The notes: a model not told the origin generated them from the letters alone. Shown: positions 33,161 to 42,383, counted from the stretch's first letter. The stretch: DNA of 64,000 bases from a virus (IMGVR_UViG_3300020178_000761:20793-84792); one strand, 5' to 3'. Program-made: numbers and translations.

Positions 33161-34226
33161 TATACCTTTTGATAACATTGTGCGTTTTGGACAACAAACT
33201 ATGCTTGATAGAAAATTGTTCAATGTGAGTTGGATATTGGGCAGATTCTGTAATTATAATTGTTCGTATTGTTGGCCATATGCTCACAGTAAAAATGTTG
33301 ATCACAGACCATTACAGGTTTACAAAAATACTATTGATGAAATAAAATCCCAAGCAAGAGCAAACGGGTTTGATAGTTTTCATTTCAGTTTTTCAGGAGG
33401 AGAGCCCACAGCATACAAAAGATTTTTATCTGTTATTGAGCATTATGCCAACGACTCTATTGCAACATATCAAAGTTTACACATGACTACAAATGCTTCA
33501 CCAGGATTCAAATGGTGGAACATTTGGCTCAAAGCCACAGAACGTCTTGCACGTAGAAGCATCACAGCCAGTTTCCATCATGAGTTTGCTGACGAAGATG
33601 TATTTGGAGACAAATTACTAATGTTACAGGACTCAGCAGTATACGTCACAATTAATCAAGTGATGGTACCACACTTATTTGATGAACTGTATGAACGATG
33701 TGATAGGTTGCATAAACGTGGTATAAACGTAACTTTAAAACCACAAAGCAATGAATCAGCCAGTGAAATAGTAGATGGATACAATGATGAACAAATCAAA
33801 TTGATGAGAACAGGATTTCCTTTGAAATATAATGGAGTTTCGGCACAACAAATTCAGTTGACTGACCACAAAGGTACAAGTTATAATATAGATCAAGCAG
33901 AACGTTTTAATGCTTTTGGATTCAATAAGTTTAAAGGCTGGAATTGTCATGCTGGATATCAAAGTTGTATCATAAGAGAACCAGGTGGAGAAATAAAAAG
34001 AGCATACAGTTGTCATGATGAACCGTTAGGAACTATAGACAAAGGTTTTAAATTGTTTTCTAAACCGAATGCTTGTATCACGCCATCTTGTGTTAGTTCT
34101 GCAGACAGTAAAATTCCTAAGTTTAGAAAAATGGACTTTTTAGAAAATGCTTTACAAGAACAAGAAATGTTGGAAATTAGTAGGCAACAATCTGTAAGAA
34201 ATAAAAAGGAAAGAGCAAATGTATAA
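33141..34226 (+). CDS. Radical SAM enzyme with C-terminal cysteine cluster (type A paralogue 1)
   Basis: The 361-residue enzyme carries the radical SAM motif C37-x3-C41-x2-C44 (GRFCNYNCSYCW) and the SAM-binding FSFSGGEPT at about 84-90. The C-terminus has WNCHAGYQSCIIREPGGEIK, then a Cys near DEPLG and a paired ACITPSC, a SPASM/twitch-like layout for an auxiliary Fe-S cluster. This C-terminal pattern is shared with the genes at 39120 and 40006, making a three-member paralogous set. Translation starts at GTG with AAGGAG eight bases upstream. Radical SAM enzymes of this layout act on peptides, proteins or sugars; the substrate here is unknown. The neighbouring glycosyltransferases make a glycan substrate plausible. 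Confidence 0.85.
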   Translation: MSVNITNIPFDNIVRFGQQTMLDRKLFNVSWILGRFCNYNCSYCWPYAHSKNVDHRPLQVYKNTIDEIKSQARANGFDSFHFSFSGGEPTAYKRFLSVIEHYANDSIATYQSLHMTTNASPGFKWWNIWLKATERLARRSITASFHHEFADEDVFGDKLLMLQDSAVYVTINQVMVPHLFDELYERCDRLHKRGINVTLKPQSNESASEIVDGYNDEQIKLMRTGFPLKYNGVSAQQIQLTDHKGTSYNIDQAERFNAFGFNKFKGWNCHAGYQSCIIREPGGEIKRAYSCHDEPLGTIDKGFKLFSKPNACITPSCVSSADSKIPKFRKMDFLENALQEQEMLEISRQQSVRNKKERANV

Positions 34227-35205
34227 GTTAACAGACATAAGAGATGTACACTTGGAAATAACCAGCAAGTGTCAAGCCAAGTGTCCTATGTGTCCTCGTA
34301 GAATACAAGGTGGACCGTTAAATCCTTTTATACATTTGGATGAAATCACATTGGATAGATTCAAACAATGGTTTCCTGATAATTTTATACAGCAATTGGA
34401 CAGTATGTTTATGTGTGGTAACTTGGGAGATCCTATTGTGAGCAAAGACACACTGGAAATATATCAACACCTAAGAACTGTAAACCCTAAAATAAGATTG
34501 GCGATGCACACCAACGGCAGTGCTAGAGACACAGACTGGTGGACTAAACTAGCAAAATTACAGGTAAAAGTAACTTTTGGTATAGACGGACTTGCAGACA
34601 CTAATCATTTATATCGTGTATCCACAGACTTTGAAAAAATTATCGATAATGCCAAAGCATTTATACAAGCAGGCGGGTTTGCCAAATGGCATATGTTGGT
34701 TTTCAAACACAATGAACATCAGGTGGAAACAGCAGAACAGATGTCAAAAGATTTAGGATTTAAAATGTTCACCACAAAACACACTTCAAGATTTAAAGGA
34801 GATTACCTACAAGTGATAGATGAGCAAGGTCGTCCCACACACAGATTGGAACCCACGCAAAAAAGTCGAGATATGATTCCATTGGTAGAACAATCACAGC
34901 AAGAAACAACACCTACCATTGTGTGCAAAGCAGTTAAGAACAAACAGATTTATGTGAGTGCTTGTGGTAATGTGTCACCTTGTTGTTGGTTGGATATGGA
35001 GTGGATACCACCCATGCAGGAGAGCAGAATAGACTATATGACTAGAATTGGCGAGTTTCCGAATTTAAATACAAGTAGTCTAAAAGAGATATTTGAAAAC
35101 GGTTATTTTGACAAGATTGAACAAACATGGAGTCACTCACCGCTACAAGAATGTGGCAAACAGTGTGGATCATTTGACAAACTAGGAGCTCAATTTGAGA
35201 ATTAA
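34219..35205 (+). CDS. Radical SAM enzyme with SPASM-like C-terminus
   Basis: The 328-residue protein has C18-x3-C22-x2-C25 (EITSKCQAKCPMCPRR) near its N-terminus, a typical position. In place of GGEP the second strand reads FMCGNLGDPIVSKD, as in SPASM-type enzymes of the MoaA/SkfB-like superfamily. C-terminal cysteines (TIVCKAV, SACGNVSPCCW, CGKQCG) should hold an auxiliary 4Fe-4S cluster. It is only distantly similar to the type A paralogues next to it. It overlaps the upstream gene by eight bases and the downstream TTG-started methyltransferase-like gene by eleven. The C-terminal SPASM pattern favours a peptide or protein substrate, but this is family knowledge, not shown here. Confidence 0.82.
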   Translation: MYKLTDIRDVHLEITSKCQAKCPMCPRRIQGGPLNPFIHLDEITLDRFKQWFPDNFIQQLDSMFMCGNLGDPIVSKDTLEIYQHLRTVNPKIRLAMHTNGSARDTDWWTKLAKLQVKVTFGIDGLADTNHLYRVSTDFEKIIDNAKAFIQAGGFAKWHMLVFKHNEHQVETAEQMSKDLGFKMFTTKHTSRFKGDYLQVIDEQGRPTHRLEPTQKSRDMIPLVEQSQQETTPTIVCKAVKNKQIYVSACGNVSPCCWLDMEWIPPMQESRIDYMTRIGEFPNLNTSSLKEIFENGYFDKIEQTWSHSPLQECGKQCGSFDKLGAQFEN

Positions 35206-35809
35206 TATAAGAGATGTACTGTATTGGATGGATGCCATCAGACAATCTGATGACAGATATCGTACATTAGAAAGTTTCTGGAAAGGGCAGATCAACAGCA
35301 AAGTATGGCTGATTGACAACTTAAAGAATTATTTTCAAAGAGTACCGTACGAGATATTGATATGTGGGGGTTGGAATGGAGTAATGTCAACATTATTGTT
35401 TAATAGTGAATTGGATATAGCAAGAGTAACATCAATGGATAAAGATCCTACTTGTGAGTCCATAGCAAATACAATGAACAAAGAGTATGAAATACGCAGT
35501 CAATTTAAAGCAATCACTATGGATATGTTAGAGTATAGAAACTATCACAAACACAATTTGATCATCAACACTGCTTGTGAGCATATGTCAAAAGAAGAAT
35601 ATGCCGAATGGATTTCATTACTGCCAAACAACACAAAAATTATAATACAGAGCAATAACTATTTTGATCACAAAGAACACGTGAATTGTAAAGCAAGTTT
35701 AGAAGAATTTGAAAAAGATTGCGGATTAACTGTAAAATTTTCTGCTGAATTACCAACAGAAAAATACAAACGATTTATGATAATAGGAGCAAAAAATGAT
35801 AATGACTAA
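35195..35809 (+). CDS. Putative SAM-dependent methyltransferase, TTG start
   Basis: The 204-residue protein has a class I methyltransferase-like motif I at about 54-64 (EILICGGWNGVMSTLL), followed by ARVTSMDKDPTCESIA, where the acidic residue would bind the SAM ribose, and LIINTACEHMS at motif IV. The TTG at 35195 is chosen because AGGAG lies six bases upstream inside the preceding gene; the alternative ATG at 35228 has no such site. The TTG start makes it overlap the radical SAM gene by eleven bases and the next gene by fourteen. Substrate is unknown. The C-terminal half is acidic and soluble. A non-enzymatic Rossmann protein is possible. Confidence 0.65.
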   Translation: MRINIRDVLYWMDAIRQSDDRYRTLESFWKGQINSKVWLIDNLKNYFQRVPYEILICGGWNGVMSTLLFNSELDIARVTSMDKDPTCESIANTMNKEYEIRSQFKAITMDMLEYRNYHKHNLIINTACEHMSKEEYAEWISLLPNNTKIIIQSNNYFDHKEHVNCKASLEEFEKDCGLTVKFSAELPTEKYKRFMIIGAKNDND

Positions 35810-36500
35810 CAAAGACATTGAAGAATATCATAATATCGGATTAGACACAGCAACAAAAGTTTTTAACAGATTTAAAGATGGCACATTGCCTTGGCTTGAA
35901 CTAGACTTAGATTTTGGTGCGTACACAAATCATACAGAGTTTGCAAAAATTGAACCTTACTATGTGCCGCACAGAGAAGATGAAACGCACAAAGGATGGG
36001 AAAGTTGTTGTCTTCATGGATTAGACATAGACAAAACCAGAGTGGCAAAGGAATACGGCTATGATGATGAATTAAATGCTCCATACAAATGGACAGAACT
36101 TGCGGAGTTGACTCCAAATGCTAAACAGTTTTGGGACAAGTTTCCAGCAGAAAAATACAGCAGAATAAGATTTATGAAATTAAATCCAGGAGGAAAAATA
36201 GATTGGCACAATGACGATCCTGGAACACCGTTGCCAGAAGATTTATGCGAACATCTTATTCCCATTAATGTAGCAGTGATTAATCCAGGAATGTGTTATA
36301 TGGAAATAGAAGATCATGGCATAGTACCTTGGAAACACGGCAAAGTATTTTTGATTAATATTTTAAAAAATCATACAGTGGTTAACAATGCTAATGTGGA
36401 AAGAATACACATGATTGCTCAAGCACATATAGGCAATCATAGAAAACAATTTAATGAGTTACTTGAAAGGAGTTTAGAGAAAAATGGCATTTCAATTTGA
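35796..36500 (+). CDS. Aspartyl/asparaginyl beta-hydroxylase-like 2OG-Fe(II) oxygenase
   Basis: The 234-residue protein shows the cupin metal triad of the Asp/Asn hydroxylase family: H138-x-D140 (KIDWHNDDPG), the distal H193 (NHTVVNNANVERIHMI), and R203 to bind 2-oxoglutarate. Such enzymes hydroxylate side chains of proteins, amino acids or small molecules. It is one of seven putative Fe(II) oxygenases in the island. GGAG six bases before the ATG supports the start. It overlaps the upstream methyltransferase-like gene and the downstream unknown gene by 14-17 bases, suggesting that the three are made together. Confidence 0.78.
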   Translation: MIMTNKDIEEYHNIGLDTATKVFNRFKDGTLPWLELDLDFGAYTNHTEFAKIEPYYVPHREDETHKGWESCCLHGLDIDKTRVAKEYGYDDELNAPYKWTELAELTPNAKQFWDKFPAEKYSRIRFMKLNPGGKIDWHNDDPGTPLPEDLCEHLIPINVAVINPGMCYMEIEDHGIVPWKHGKVFLINILKNHTVVNNANVERIHMIAQAHIGNHRKQFNELLERSLEKNGISI

Positions 36501-37872
36501 CGCACAAAACAAGAAGCACGATATAATTTTTATTTTGGAAACTAATTTCCATCAGATAAAGAATGCTTCTGCTAAAGAACTGATACAAAATATTGCTGAA
36601 TATCAAATAGGCAAACTTAATACTATGGGTTATGATGTTATGATATCCTTGGCAGAAGATTCTACACTTGCTAAAGCAGTTGACAAATATGATTATGCTG
36701 TGGTGTACAGTGCCGACACAGAGTTTCAAGGTGGTGCTTTTTTTAAACATTTACACAAACTTATTGAACAGGATTTTTATATAGCAGGACATATTTTAGA
36801 TCGTAAAGAAGGCTATTACGAACTGCATGAACAATGTTATGTTATTAATTTAAAAAAACACAAAGAATTTGAATGTCCTCCTATAGGAGAAATGAAGCGA
36901 GATGCCAAACATTTCACATCAGAGCCAATAAGAAGTGAAGAAAACTTTCACGATGATTATACTCCTTTATGGATCAAGCCAGGAACAGAGTTAAAAAACT
37001 ATACTCATAAGTGGCACGGTTGGAACATTATCACAGTCGCTTTGGACAATAAAGAAAATATTATTGTGTTTGATGAAGATATTCGTCTAAGTAAACGATG
37101 TTACTATGCTAAACACGAAACAGATTTTATAGAACACAGCAAACAAATATATAAAAAATATAATCAAAGTGCCAACAGATTGTTTTATCCTATCAATACA
37201 GAAGAACTTCAAACAATAAGCATAGCAGGTAATATAAAACAATTAATAATTCCTGCCAGCGGATTTAACTGGTTAAAATATTTAGAAAAATATGGATATG
37301 ATGAAGATACAGAAGTGATATTTTATGATTATAATCCAAATGCTTTATTCTATATGGAAGAAACTATAAAAAATTTTGATGGAGGAGACTATCATAAATT
37401 TTTAAAGTCTAAAAATAGACACAAAACGCCTGACTGGTTAAACTCTAAATTAGAAATTGCTGAACATTTTCAAACAATCAGTCATCTATGGCACATAAAA
37501 TCAAAAATAAAATTTAATTTTATCGAATGTGATTTATTAAATGAATTCACAATAAAACCTAAAAATCATAGCAACGTGATTTTACACATCAGTAACATAT
37601 TTGGTTATGAACCTACTGTACCTTTTGTGCCTACTAAACAGAGAATAATGCAACAAAATCAACTTATAAAACATCTTAAAGAAAAATATAATAAAATTCA
37701 GTTAATAGTTTCACAACACGCATGGGCAGGATTTGTTGAATATGATATAGATGCAGGACCAATTGAAAAATTTTATGAAGTTGATTTAGAAAGTTTAAAA
37801 GCACCTATGTGGAGATTTGGAACAGAATGGAAAACACCAAAAGATTCAATGGAGGAACATGACGAAGAATAG
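36484..37872 (+). CDS. Large protein of unknown function, possibly Rossmann/methyltransferase-like
   Basis: The 462-residue protein has two halves. The first (1-210) begins with a strand-helix pattern (HDIIFILETNFHQI, KYDYAVVYSADTEF) like a nucleotide-binding fold. The second (about 220-440) includes IKQLIIPASGFNWLKYLEKY, then TEVIFYDYNPNALFYMEE and NVILHISNIFGYEPT. This order (loop after strand 1, acidic residue after strand 2, then a third strand) recalls a SAM-dependent methyltransferase core. No Cys clusters or membrane segments are seen. It lies between an Asp/Asn hydroxylase-like gene and a twitch radical SAM gene, overlapping both. Methyltransferase-like is a weak guess only. Confidence 0.6.
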   Translation: MAFQFDAQNKKHDIIFILETNFHQIKNASAKELIQNIAEYQIGKLNTMGYDVMISLAEDSTLAKAVDKYDYAVVYSADTEFQGGAFFKHLHKLIEQDFYIAGHILDRKEGYYELHEQCYVINLKKHKEFECPPIGEMKRDAKHFTSEPIRSEENFHDDYTPLWIKPGTELKNYTHKWHGWNIITVALDNKENIIVFDEDIRLSKRCYYAKHETDFIEHSKQIYKKYNQSANRLFYPINTEELQTISIAGNIKQLIIPASGFNWLKYLEKYGYDEDTEVIFYDYNPNALFYMEETIKNFDGGDYHKFLKSKNRHKTPDWLNSKLEIAEHFQTISHLWHIKSKIKFNFIECDLLNEFTIKPKNHSNVILHISNIFGYEPTVPFVPTKQRIMQQNQLIKHLKEKYNKIQLIVSQHAWAGFVEYDIDAGPIEKFYEVDLESLKAPMWRFGTEWKTPKDSMEEHDEE

Positions 37873-39127
37873 TTGTACATTTTGTATGCACCCTTTTACG
37901 GGTTTGGCTACTAGAGAAGATGGCGCTATAAAAGTTTGCTGTCGTAGTCTTCCTATTGGCAATATAAAAGATATGAGTTTAGAAGAAGCATGGAACTCAG
38001 ACAAAATGAAAGAAGTAAGACGTCAAGTATTAAATGATGAACGTCCAGATGTGTGCGAACCTTGTTTTTATTTAGAAGATCAAGGTGTGCAAAGTTTACG
38101 TCAGCGACACATCACAGATGCTTCTCCAGAAAGCAGAATTAATTTATATCCAGATGTATTGGATAAATTGGCAGATGATTATTCAATGCCGTTTGAGTTA
38201 CCCACAATAGAAATTAAAATTAATAATCTTTGTAATTTAAAATGTCGTATGTGTAATCCTTTGGATTCTACACAATGGAAAGATTGGAATGCCATTGTGG
38301 ATCATTACAAAAAAGAAGGCAACTATCTTGTGGATGCTGTGGAAAGTTTAGGACTTACACGAGCACCGTATGTGGGAATATTTGAAGACAAGGATCATTT
38401 TTGGGATAATTTGGAAAAACTATTACCACACTTTAAACGTGTTGAATTTGCAGGCGGAGAACCTCTAATGGATCCTGTGCATTATAAAATATTAGACTTA
38501 CTGTCTAAGAATGGAAAAAACATCGAAATAAAATATGCTACTAATGGTACAACACTGGGCATCAAAGGTGGTAGAACTGTACACGATTATTGGCCCAAGT
38601 TTAAAAGTGTGGCTGTGAATGTTAGCATAGACGGGTTACACGATGTTTATGAATATATTAGAGGTAACGGTAAATTTTCAGATGTAGAATATAACATTAA
38701 AGAAATGAAAAAAATACCCACAGTAAGTAGAATAGTAGGAGCATTCACAGTACAAGCCAACAACATATTACAAATAGACAAAGTGATAGACTATTTCTTA
38801 CGTGAAATGAAGATTGTGTTTTATAGTCACAGAGTAAACTACCCAAGAGCACTGTCGGCACAGGTACTGCCCAAAGTATTAAAAGATCAAGTGATTGCTA
38901 AACTGGAAGCAATGAAACCTCGCATAAAAGATTACGACATAGTCAAAGAGCACCCTGTTTTAGAAAAGATCACACAACAACAAATACAAGACAATATAAA
39001 CTTTTTACAAGCCAAAGACCTACATCAGTATTGGCAAGATTGTATAGACTTCAATAGAAAACTTGATCTTACACGAAACCAAGGACCATTTGAAAAGATT
39101 AATCCGGAGTTTCAAGATTATGTTTAA
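37859..39127 (+). CDS. Twitch-domain radical SAM protein 1
   Basis: The start is set at the ATG at 37859, which has GGAGGA just upstream; the product has 422 residues. Residues 1-75 form an N-terminal twitch-like cluster domain (C6, C9, the pair C27-C28 and C66-x2-C69), as in the family named twitch domain-containing radical SAM protein. The catalytic motif C125-x3-C129-x2-C132 (NNLCNLKCRMCN) follows, with FAGGEPLMD at about 197-205. The C-terminal part is helical. A second member lies at 40965-42383 on the other strand. Substrates of this family are, to my knowledge, not established. Overlap with neighbours suggests cotranscription from the plus-strand operon. Confidence 0.85.
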   Translation: MTKNSCTFCMHPFTGLATREDGAIKVCCRSLPIGNIKDMSLEEAWNSDKMKEVRRQVLNDERPDVCEPCFYLEDQGVQSLRQRHITDASPESRINLYPDVLDKLADDYSMPFELPTIEIKINNLCNLKCRMCNPLDSTQWKDWNAIVDHYKKEGNYLVDAVESLGLTRAPYVGIFEDKDHFWDNLEKLLPHFKRVEFAGGEPLMDPVHYKILDLLSKNGKNIEIKYATNGTTLGIKGGRTVHDYWPKFKSVAVNVSIDGLHDVYEYIRGNGKFSDVEYNIKEMKKIPTVSRIVGAFTVQANNILQIDKVIDYFLREMKIVFYSHRVNYPRALSAQVLPKVLKDQVIAKLEAMKPRIKDYDIVKEHPVLEKITQQQIQDNINFLQAKDLHQYWQDCIDFNRKLDLTRNQGPFEKINPEFQDYV

Positions 39128-40016
39128 AGTAGAACATTTATATCCACACATACAACAAAGTGTCAAAGTGGAATGGAATCTTGGCAAACGATGCAACTAT
39201 GATTGCTCATATTGTCCTGCGGTGATTCATGACAATACCAGTCCGCACACCGACATTGAAATATTGAAACGTGCTGTGGATGAATTGGCCAAAATTAAAA
39301 ACACAAGAATAAGTTTCACAGGTGGAGAACCTTGTGTACATCCAAAAATTTTAGAACTGCTGGAGTATGCTAAACCAAAAGTGACTTGGCTGAATGTTAC
39401 CACCAATGGTACCAGAACAGCAGAATTTTACACAGACATTTTGGACAGATTGATCAACCATATTGTGTTCTCTATACACTTTGAATATGATCATCAAAAG
39501 GTGATAGAAACCGTTTTAAACGTCTCACAGCAAACAAAAAATAAAAATATACTTGCACACGTAATGATGTTGCCAGGGCATTTAAACGACGTCTCTGACG
39601 CTTGTAGACGCCTAAAAGAAGCAGGTATTAACTATGCACTGCGTCCAATTCGCTGGACTGAAACACACGATATTTTTGAGGATATGGAACGTTATTCTGA
39701 AGAAGAAAAACAGTTTTTGGTAACAGAAAATCACACACCACCACACAACACATTGATAGATGAAACTGAATCCTGCAACACCAATGATCTACTGATTGAG
39801 AAAACAAATCAATTCAAGGATTGGAAATGCAATGCCGGATTAGAAAGTTTAATGATTAATTGGGACGGTGAGGTTCACAGAGCCACTTGTAGAGTGGGCG
39901 GACCTATCGGCAACATTTATGAAGGCACTTTTGTTCAACCTAAAGAAGCAATTACTTGCACTAGACAATGGTGTACCTGCGCCGCAGATATCAACATAAC
40001 AAAAATTAAAGTTTAA
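39120..40016 (+). CDS. Radical SAM enzyme (type A paralogue 2)
   Basis: The ATG at 39120, overlapping the end of the twitch gene by eight bases, gives 298 residues. C25-x3-C29-x2-C32 (GKRCNYDCSYCP) and FTGGEP at 66-71 define a radical SAM core. The C-terminus repeats the pattern of the genes at 33141 and 40006: WKCNAGLESLMINWDGEV, one Cys (ATCRVGGPIGNIYEG) and a final CTRQWCTC. This suggests an auxiliary Fe-S cluster. Its stop overlaps the stop of the convergent minus-strand paralogue by eleven bases, so no terminator separates them. The activity is unknown, but the shared C-terminus implies related substrates for the three paralogues. Confidence 0.83.
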   Translation: MFKVEHLYPHIQQSVKVEWNLGKRCNYDCSYCPAVIHDNTSPHTDIEILKRAVDELAKIKNTRISFTGGEPCVHPKILELLEYAKPKVTWLNVTTNGTRTAEFYTDILDRLINHIVFSIHFEYDHQKVIETVLNVSQQTKNKNILAHVMMLPGHLNDVSDACRRLKEAGINYALRPIRWTETHDIFEDMERYSEEEKQFLVTENHTPPHNTLIDETESCNTNDLLIEKTNQFKDWKCNAGLESLMINWDGEVHRATCRVGGPIGNIYEGTFVQPKEAITCTRQWCTCAADINITKIKV

Positions 40017-40968
40017 ATTTATCCAACAAACTTTCAGGCTGACACATACAGGTGTTGCGTTTGTCACAGATTTTAGGTTTAATATCAGGATTGAATTTGT
40101 TCACAAAATCTTTATCATATATGTTGTAGTTTTCAAACAGTCTTGTTCTACAAGCACCTGTGATTGTACCAGCAGGATCAATCATCATACTGTCCACGCC
40201 AATATTACACTGCCAACCAAAAAAATCATTCTGTTTGTTTAGCACTAGCCAATTACGATTCACAGTTTTAATTTTGCCATCTGCAAATTTAACTTTAGGA
40301 TTATCTTTTAGATGCATTCTATTTTTCCATATGTGCCACAAACTGGGTCTTCTTTTTGTTGGCTTGGCAACATATGCTCTTTGTTCTTCTGTGTAATTGA
40401 TAGTTTCGTGCATCACTTCCATGGCACTGATAAACCAACTGTGTTTGCTCTTTTTAAATTGTTCAATCAGATCCAAACAGGTATTCCAAGCAGTGGGATC
40501 CATCAACACCATCACATTGGGACTTCTACCTATGCGATGCAGTGTGTCTGCCACTTCAATAAAGTGTGGCACATCTATCTGTTTCCAATGAGCACTCAAC
40601 AATATTTTGTCAAACACTGTGCCAAACTTTTCCCACCAACGCACAGTTCTACTGCCGTTGGAACTGATTGTGATGTATGAAGGAATTGTTTTTCGTATCT
40701 CAGTAACAAACTCTCCCAACTTGGGCCACAGCGTGGGTTCGCCTCCCACTATGTGCAATTCTAATTTCTTTTTGCCTATCTTCTTGTACTGTTCAAATAG
40801 ATGTTTAAAATTTAACACCAATTGTTCCATGTCATCAGTCCAACGATGTGTGCCTTCGTGTGATCCTTTAAAGCAATACCAACAAGAATAGTTACAGGTA
40901 TTACCTATCATAAACTCTACACGCAATATATCTTTGGGCTGTGGATTGAATACTTGTACTATGTTCAT
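40006..40968 (-). CDS. Radical SAM enzyme (type A paralogue 3)
   Basis: The 320-residue protein has C25-x3-C29-x2-C32 (GNTCNYSCWYCF) and HIVGGEPTLW at about 72-80. Its C-terminus holds WQCNIGVDSMMIDPAGTI, then ACRTR and ICDKRNTCMCQ, the same cysteine arrangement as the two plus-strand paralogues. It contains an extra basic segment (about 200-235, KRRPSLWHIWKNRMHLK) not seen in the others. The start overlaps the stop of the upstream twitch radical SAM gene by four bases, so the two minus-strand enzymes are one operon, driven from beyond 43802. The strand inversion relative to its closest relatives suggests rearrangement by duplication and inversion. Confidence 0.83.
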   Translation of the reverse strand: MNIVQVFNPQPKDILRVEFMIGNTCNYSCWYCFKGSHEGTHRWTDDMEQLVLNFKHLFEQYKKIGKKKLELHIVGGEPTLWPKLGEFVTEIRKTIPSYITISSNGSRTVRWWEKFGTVFDKILLSAHWKQIDVPHFIEVADTLHRIGRSPNVMVLMDPTAWNTCLDLIEQFKKSKHSWFISAMEVMHETINYTEEQRAYVAKPTKRRPSLWHIWKNRMHLKDNPKVKFADGKIKTVNRNWLVLNKQNDFFGWQCNIGVDSMMIDPAGTITGACRTRLFENYNIYDKDFVNKFNPDIKPKICDKRNTCMCQPESLLDKFKL

Positions 40969-42383
40969 AACAAATGAGCCAACTCAGGAAAAACTGATTT
41001 AGCATCAACTCCTCTAATAGCATCTAATTTTGTTACATATTCCTTGAACCCTGGCAATAAGAATGAGTGATCATTTTCGTTCATGTGTTTTAACACAGCC
41101 TCCCAACGTCTCCATCCATAAGGATTTGTTTTCCAGAAATTGTCATCCTGTCTGTAGTTTTGCCACAGCCAATCCTTAAATTCCATAAAACGCTGTTCAA
41201 CTTCTTGTTTGTCTTCCTTGGGCAATATCTGTATGCTTAAGAATGTAGGAATGTACAGTAGGTGCATATTGACCAATCCGCCACCCATCTGTACTCCGCC
41301 AGGCACTGTGCCTGCATTTAATTTTTTAAAACCGCTCTGCACCTTCCACTTCATAAAGTCTGGCAAGTGTTTCACATTGAATATCTGTATGGCTGTTGCC
41401 AAACTGGTTTGTATATTGTCTGGTGTGTTGTCCAACATATGTAAATTCTTTTCCACTGTGTCCCAGTTGGTAGGAAAACGTATGTACTCATCACGTTTGC
41501 CCATGGCGTCCATACTCACAGCAAACTTAACTTTTTTAAATTTACTCCACAGTTCAATCAAATCTTCATCTACCAATATACCATTTGAATTGTATCGCAA
41601 TAATATCTTGTCTTGATAGCCTTGACGTATGATCTCTTCTATGAACTGTTTGTGTTCACGAATCATCAAAGGTTCGCCACCGGCAAAGTAAACCTGTTTC
41701 AAGTTGGGAATCTGCTTGTACATCTCTTCCCAAAACTCAGGCTTCTCATGCCAGAAGTTGTTGAATTCTTTTTTGTCCCATTGCAGTTGTTGTTTAACAT
41801 CTTTATTCTGTAATTGTGGCATCAACTGTTGCCAATCCTTAACCCATTTTGAACTGTCGTGCGGTGAACACATCACACATTTGATATTACAAGTGTGTCC
41901 CAATCTTAAATCCAAGTACATCAACTGTTCAGGCACTGTGCCATCTTCTTTGGTTTGACGTATCAGTTCAGGAATGTCCACACCGTCCTTGTACCATGTG
42001 CCTGTTTCCCATATGCGTTTTGAAACTACTCCAACCTTTTCTTCTTGAAAACATTTACGACAACTGTTAGGTATTTTACCATCCAACATTGTGGTACGCA
42101 CACTTTTCATATAGTTGTTGTTCCAAGCAGTCATAGGTGTATCCTTGCCAAAGTTAGCAGGCTTGCCGTCCTCTTTTTTGACGAGGCCCACTTCGTGGTC
42201 GGAACCAGCGCCGCTGGCGTTCGCTGAACAGCACAGTCTCATATCACCATTGGGTCTAGTAGCAAAATGTATCCAAGGCAATATACAAAATGTGGAACTG
42301 CCTGCAACAGATTCTAATTCTCTCTGCCATTTGCCCAGTTCTGTGTCTTCTGGATTCATCCAGTATTCATTATGATCTGTCAT
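40965..42383 (-). CDS. Twitch-domain radical SAM protein 2
   Basis: This 472-residue protein is the second twitch-type radical SAM enzyme. The N-terminal cluster region contains C33 (TFCILPWIHFATRPNG), the C51-C52 pair (MRLCCSA) and C108-x2-C111 (NSCRKCF). The radical SAM motif is C165-x3-C169-x2-C172 (GHTCNIKCVMCS), with YFAGGEPLM following. Compared with the gene at 37859, it has an insertion just after the CC pair (ANASGAGSDHEVGLVKK). This insertion is encoded by an unusually GC-rich patch (42180-42232) with codons rare elsewhere in the window. It overlaps the SGNH gene upstream by fourteen bases. A substrate is not predictable. Confidence 0.84.
   Translation of the reverse strand: MTDHNEYWMNPEDTELGKWQRELESVAGSSTFCILPWIHFATRPNGDMRLCCSANASGAGSDHEVGLVKKEDGKPANFGKDTPMTAWNNNYMKSVRTTMLDGKIPNSCRKCFQEEKVGVVSKRIWETGTWYKDGVDIPELIRQTKEDGTVPEQLMYLDLRLGHTCNIKCVMCSPHDSSKWVKDWQQLMPQLQNKDVKQQLQWDKKEFNNFWHEKPEFWEEMYKQIPNLKQVYFAGGEPLMIREHKQFIEEIIRQGYQDKILLRYNSNGILVDEDLIELWSKFKKVKFAVSMDAMGKRDEYIRFPTNWDTVEKNLHMLDNTPDNIQTSLATAIQIFNVKHLPDFMKWKVQSGFKKLNAGTVPGGVQMGGGLVNMHLLYIPTFLSIQILPKEDKQEVEQRFMEFKDWLWQNYRQDDNFWKTNPYGWRRWEAVLKHMNENDHSFLLPGFKEYVTKLDAIRGVDAKSVFPELAHLL

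Noticed and set aside
40160-42375. Several plus-strand open frames opposite the two minus-strand radical SAM genes
   Set aside because: They are shadows of the minus-strand genes, whose catalytic cysteine motifs are unambiguous.
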